The notes under the pieces were generated by a model. It did not search any database. It saw nothing but the letters and a program-made list of their open reading frames with translations, and was not told the DNA's origin. A stretch of DNA of 8,368 nucleotides from CALAED01 sp937891035 (GTDB lineage: Bacteria > Actinomycetota > Actinomycetes > Streptosporangiales > Streptosporangiaceae): positions 1 through 8,368 of the forward strand of contig DASQSZ010000297.1 in the NCBI GenBank assembly GCA_035642125.1, given 5' to 3'. Position 1 is the first letter of the stretch. The number at the start of each line of letters is the position of its first letter. Both the position numbers and the translations under genes were made by a program. Below are positions 5,350-8,368 of the stretch, in pieces.

Positions 5350-7536
5350 ATGAGTACCGATACTTCCGTACCTCAACCCGCCCTGTCCGGGCTGGCGGCC
5401 GCTGACGTCGCACTGTTCGCGGGTTTGATCAAGGAGGCTCCTATCGGGTTCGCGTTCTTCGACGGGCAGTTGCGGTGCGCCCGCGTCAACGAGGGATTCG
5501 CCGAGGTCGTCGGCGTCTCCTCCAGCGCGGAGCTCATCGGGCGCCGACCGTCGGAGACGCTGCCGCAGCCGTTGGGCCAGTTCATCGAAGACTCGCTGCG
5601 CACCGTGCTGGCCAGCGATCGGCCCCTCGTCGACGCCGACCTGAGCCTCGATCCGCCCGCCGGCGCGCCCGACGGTCCCGACAGTGCCGGCGGTCCCGGT
5701 TCGGTCGGCCCCGGTTCGGTCGGTCCGGCAGCGGTCGATCCCGCGACGGTGGACGAGCGGCCGCCCGGTGACCGCCTGCCGCCTCAACGCCACTGGTCGT
5801 CGTGGTGGTTCCCGGTCCACGACGACGACGGCGAGGTCACCGGCGTCGCGCTGCTCGCCGTCGATGTCACCGACCGGCGTCGCGCCGAAGACACCGTCCG
5901 GCGCAAGGAGGAGCGCTACCGCTCCCTCGTCGAGGCCAGTTCCCAGGTGGTGTGGGTGACCGACGCGACCGGCCGGGTGACCGAGGACGCGCCCGAATGG
6001 CGGTCGATCACGGGCCAGGCGATCGACGACTACCTCGAGGGCGGCTGGCTCGCCGTCGTCCATCCCGAAGACCGGGCCCGCGTCGAGGCCATCTGGCGCG
6101 AGTGCGTGGCCACCAGGCGGACCTTCCAAGATCACTACCGCGTCCGCACCAAGACCGGCACGCATCGCCAGTTCGAGGTGCGGGCGGTGCCGATCTGGCG
6201 CGGCGACGAGGTCATCGAGTGGGTCGGCGCCAACGCCGATGTCACCGGCCAGCGCGAGGCCGAGGAGATGCGCGGCCGGCTGACCGAGCAGTTGTCGGCG
6301 GCGGCGCTGCGCACGGCCCGGCTGCAGCAGGCCACCTCGATGTTGGCCGAGGCGCTCACGGTCAGCCAGGTCGTGCAGGTCATCACCGAGGTCGGCCGGT
6401 CCGCGATCGGCGCCGACCGGTCCGCCGTGGCGTTGCTCGACGACTCCAAGCTGCGGCTGCGCATCGTCACGCCGAGCGGCGAGGCCTCCGGCCTGGTCCG
6501 CGAGGACATCGCGGTCAGCGACCCGACCGTGCTGTCGGTCGCGGTGCGCGAAGGCCGCCCGTTCCTCGCCGAAAACCCCGACAGCCTGCGGCTGCAGCTG
6601 GGCCGCGGCGAGATGGAGCTGTTCCTGCGGCATACCGACGAGCGGGCGTGGGTGGGGCTGCCGCTGCTGGCGGCGGGTGCGCCGATCGGCGCCCTGCGTT
6701 TTTCCTTCACCCGGCCGCGGGAGATCACCGAAGAGGAGCGGGTGTTCCTCGAGGCGCTCGCCGGCCAATGCGCGCTCGCCGTGGAGCGGGCGCTGCTGTT
6801 CGAACGCGAGCATCGGACCGCCGAGACGCTGCAGCGCAGCCTGCTGCCCGACTCGCTGCCCCAGCTGCCCGGCATCCATCTGGCCGCCCGCTACCATCCG
6901 GCGACCCGGCACGTGCAAGTCGGCGGCGACTGGTACGACGCGTTCCGGCTGCCCGACGACCGGCTGGCGATCGCGGTCGGCGACGTCATGGGCAAGGGTG
7001 TGCTTGCTGCGGCCGGCATGGGCCGGGTCCGCAACGCGCTGCGCGCCCTGGCGTTGAACGATCCGCGCCCGGCCGCCGTGCTCTCCGGGCTCGACCGGCT
7101 GTTCAGCGCCACCGAGGACGAGGAGCAGTTCACCACCGTCGCGTACGCCGTGATCGCCCCGGACACCGGCGAGGGAGTCTTCAGCAACGCGGGGCATCCG
7201 CCGCCGCTGATCGTGTCGGAGACCGAGCCGGCCCGGCTCAGTCCACGGGAGCCGGGGACCCCGCTGGGCTGGCCGAGCCAGCGCCAGCAGACAAACTTTT
7301 CCATCTCACCCGGCAACACTGTCGTGTTTTATTCCGATGGATTGGTGGAGAACCGTAGGCGAGGGGTGGACGCGGGGCTCGACGAGCTTGTCGGGGTTGC
7401 GGCCGAAGCTCCACCGGAGGTGGTTGGGAATCCCAAAATGCTGGTCGACTACCTGGTCGATCGCATGCTCGCGGGGTATGAGCAAGACGATGATGTGACC
7501 GTACTCGCCTTGCACGTTCCGCCGAAGACGGCGTAG
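5350..7536 (+). CDS. Sensor protein phosphatase: PAS-PAS-GAF-SpoIIE (PP2C)
   Basis: ATG 5350 has GGAGG 8 nt upstream and gives 728 residues; an upstream in-frame ATG (5251) lacks a ribosome site. There are no membrane segments, so the protein is cytosolic. Order of domains: PAS 1 (~18-172), interrupted by a low-complexity loop (~98-150); PAS 2 (~188-300, VVHPEDR and RVRTKTG visible); a short helical linker; GAF (~325-482); then a helix leading to the phosphatase (~492-725). The phosphatase motifs are complete: GGDWYD (525-530), GDVMGKG (544-550), SNAGHPPP (612-619), FYSDG (660-664) and DDDVTVL (713-719). The metal-binding Asp residues (527, 545, 663, 714/715) are present, so it should be active. 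Such proteins usually dephosphorylate STAS anti-sigma-antagonists, freeing a sigma factor. No antagonist or anti-sigma kinase gene lies in this window. The three sensory domains suggest several inputs; no ligand can be named. The next gene, 212 nt on, is the principal sigma factor. Confidence 0.95.
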   Translation: MSTDTSVPQPALSGLAAADVALFAGLIKEAPIGFAFFDGQLRCARVNEGFAEVVGVSSSAELIGRRPSETLPQPLGQFIEDSLRTVLASDRPLVDADLSLDPPAGAPDGPDSAGGPGSVGPGSVGPAAVDPATVDERPPGDRLPPQRHWSSWWFPVHDDDGEVTGVALLAVDVTDRRRAEDTVRRKEERYRSLVEASSQVVWVTDATGRVTEDAPEWRSITGQAIDDYLEGGWLAVVHPEDRARVEAIWRECVATRRTFQDHYRVRTKTGTHRQFEVRAVPIWRGDEVIEWVGANADVTGQREAEEMRGRLTEQLSAAALRTARLQQATSMLAEALTVSQVVQVITEVGRSAIGADRSAVALLDDSKLRLRIVTPSGEASGLVREDIAVSDPTVLSVAVREGRPFLAENPDSLRLQLGRGEMELFLRHTDERAWVGLPLLAAGAPIGALRFSFTRPREITEEERVFLEALAGQCALAVERALLFEREHRTAETLQRSLLPDSLPQLPGIHLAARYHPATRHVQVGGDWYDAFRLPDDRLAIAVGDVMGKGVLAAAGMGRVRNALRALALNDPRPAAVLSGLDRLFSATEDEEQFTTVAYAVIAPDTGEGVFSNAGHPPPLIVSETEPARLSPREPGTPLGWPSQRQQTNFSISPGNTVVFYSDGLVENRRRGVDAGLDELVGVAAEAPPEVVGNPKMLVDYLVDRMLAGYEQDDDVTVLALHVPPKTA
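5692..5751 (+). repeat. 15-bp tandem repeat inside the first PAS domain
   Basis: Four consecutive 15-bp units code for GPGSV, GPGSV, GPAAV and DPATV (residues 115-134). The first two units differ at a single base. The repeat forms part of a Gly/Pro-rich loop splitting the first PAS domain and is probably disordered. Unit number may vary between strains by slippage. Confidence 0.85.
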
Positions 7537-7554
7537 TCCGTACGAAGGACAGCT

Positions 7555-7571
7555 CACCTCCCCCTAAGGTG
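7555..7571 (+). terminator. Weak stem-loop after the phosphatase gene
   Basis: CACCT (7555-7559) and AGGTG (7567-7571) pair around a 7-nt loop, beginning 18 nt past the TAG stop at 7534-7536. The stem is short and no T-run follows. It is a possible terminator separating the phosphatase from the sigma gene. Confidence 0.3.
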
Positions 7572-7624
7572 GTGTGTCACCGGGCAGAACTCCCCCGTGC
7601 GGAATGCACAGCCGTGCCAGAATG

Positions 7625-7652
7625 CTGACCCGTAGTGAGGACTGGGTACGCT
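7625..7652 (+). promoter_or_regulatory. Candidate promoter for the sigma factor gene
   Basis: CTGACC (7625-7630) and TACGCT (7647-7652) are separated by 16 nt. They resemble the relaxed actinobacterial housekeeping pattern (nTGACn and TAnnnT). Transcription would start near 7659, giving a leader of about 90 nt. Matches of this quality occur by chance, so this is only a candidate. Confidence 0.3.
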
Positions 7653-7712
7653 GCGATTCCGTGCGGAGTTGTTCGGCCCCGCCCGAGCGAGGCCACGTCC
7701 GACAGGGCATTG

Positions 7713-7725
7713 GGCAACCTTTGCC
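7713..7725. repeat. Short dyad just upstream of the sigma factor start
   Basis: GGCAA (7713-7717) and TTGCC (7721-7725) flank CCT. The dyad ends 23 nt before the preferred GTG start, between the candidate promoter and the ribosome site. It could be an operator or a small leader hairpin. Evidence is positional only. Confidence 0.3.
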
Positions 7726-7748
7726 ACATGTTCGTTCGAGAGGTATTT

Positions 7749-8368
7749 GTGTCGCCTGCCAGTTCGACCTCTAAGCCGTCCGAGCTGCACGCCCGCGTCA
7801 TCGAGCGGTTGATCGACCGTGGACGGACCCAGGGCTACCTCGAAGCCGATGACGTGCGCCGCGCGTTCGAGGACGCCGACATCCCGGTGTCCGAGGCGTC
7901 AAATATCTTGCGGAGTCTCAGCAAGGAGGGTGTTACCGTCATGGTGAGCGCTGCCGACTCCGCGGCGCCCAAGCGTTCGCGCAAGCGTGCGACGCCGGCG
8001 GCGCGGAAGGCCGGGGTCGACGCGGGGGCAGAGTCCCGCGCTGAGACCGGACACGACCCGGGTTCCCGGGCCGGAGGGACGGGCAAGAGCGTCTCGGCCG
8101 CCAAGGAACAGCCGGACACAGTGACAGCCGTTGTGGACGACGGGCCCGCCCAAGGTGGCGCCAAGTCGGTAAAATCGAAGAAGAAGCCGGTGACAGCTGC
8201 CAAGCCCGCCCCGCGAAAGCCCGCGGGAAACGAATCCAAGAACGGCGAGGCCGCGACGGTCGAGCCCAAGACCGCCGTCCCCGTCGTCCCGCCCGGGATG
8301 ATCGCGGACGAGGAGATCGAGGACGCCGACCTCGACCAGGACCTCAGTGAGCTCGAGGCCCCGGTCGA
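7749..8368 (+). CDS. hrdB: Principal RNA polymerase sigma factor (HrdB/RpoD type), N-terminal part only
   Basis: The gene runs off the right edge after 206 codons. Residues ~11-65 match sigma-70 region 1.1 as found in actinomycete HrdB proteins: a helix with ARVIERLIDRGRTQGYLEADDV, then RRAFEDADIPVSEASNILRS and LSKEGVTVMV. This part keeps free sigma from binding DNA and assists open-complex formation. It is followed by a ~110-residue Lys/Ala/Pro-rich linker (KRSRKRATPAARK; KSKKKPVTAAKPAPRKP) and then an acidic stretch (ADEEIEDADLDQDLSELE), both typical of HrdB before region 1.2. Regions 1.2 to 4 lie outside the window. GTG 7749 was chosen because AGAGG lies 5 nt upstream; the in-frame ATG 7728 would add seven residues but has no ribosome site. 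The neighbouring upstream gene encodes a PAS/GAF phosphatase of the class that controls sigma factors, but group-1 sigmas are not normally its targets. Confidence 0.9.
   Translation, partial: MSPASSTSKPSELHARVIERLIDRGRTQGYLEADDVRRAFEDADIPVSEASNILRSLSKEGVTVMVSAADSAAPKRSRKRATPAARKAGVDAGAESRAETGHDPGSRAGGTGKSVSAAKEQPDTVTAVVDDGPAQGGAKSVKSKKKPVTAAKPAPRKPAGNESKNGEAATVEPKTAVPVVPPGMIADEEIEDADLDQDLSELEAPV

Noticed and set aside
4915..7197. A 760-codon open frame on the minus strand opposite the sensor phosphatase and HhH-GPD genes
   Set aside because: It lies opposite clear, family-matching genes. Its translation is rich in Arg, Gly, His and Gln with no domain character, as expected for a shadow frame in very GC-rich coding DNA.

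Overview
The window is very GC-rich DNA with strong third-position GC bias. It carries a group-1 sigma factor of the HrdB type, a TY-Chap-like protein and a PAS/GAF/SpoIIE-type phosphatase. Together these indicate a high-GC actinomycete. The sigma N-terminus suggests Streptosporangiales or a relative, but that is an inference from remembered family character, not a database match.

Layout. Positions 1-611 (minus strand) hold a TY-Chap-like gene that runs off the left edge. Its distal part contains a 52-bp direct repeat (1-52 and 209-260) spaced 208 bp apart, so the second copy falls in another reading frame. Positions 716-2338 (minus) encode a ~540-residue protein of unknown function with a His-rich C-terminal helical motif. 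After a 212-bp gap containing a perfect 12-bp hairpin comes a compact minus-strand group, transcribed from 4318 down to 2551. It encodes a membrane-anchored or Tat-exported molybdopterin-binding oxidoreductase of the sulfite-oxidase fold, a four-helix di-heme cytochrome b overlapping it by 4 nt, and a small three-helix protein. The first two look like a two-component redox module: a periplasmic-side Mo enzyme plus its membrane quinol/heme partner.

Divergent from this group, 4454-5029 (plus) encodes a HhH-GPD-fold DNA repair-type protein that lacks the usual catalytic Lys and Asp of the superfamily. A 320-bp gap follows, with a 10-bp-arm inverted repeat and a second short palindrome. Next is a large sensor phosphatase (5350-7536, plus): two PAS domains, GAF, then a PP2C/SpoIIE domain with all metal-binding motifs visible. 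The window ends inside a gene for the principal sigma factor (7749-8368, plus), of which only region 1.1 and the Lys/Ala/Pro-rich linker are present.

Working picture. The right half links a multi-input signalling phosphatase to the gene for the housekeeping sigma factor. The left half is a mostly unrelated set of minus-strand genes. I see no mobile-element genes, CRISPR array, tRNA or rRNA. The most unusual local features are the out-of-frame 52-bp repeat at the left edge, the catalytically atypical HhH-GPD protein, and the long inverted repeat in front of the phosphatase gene.
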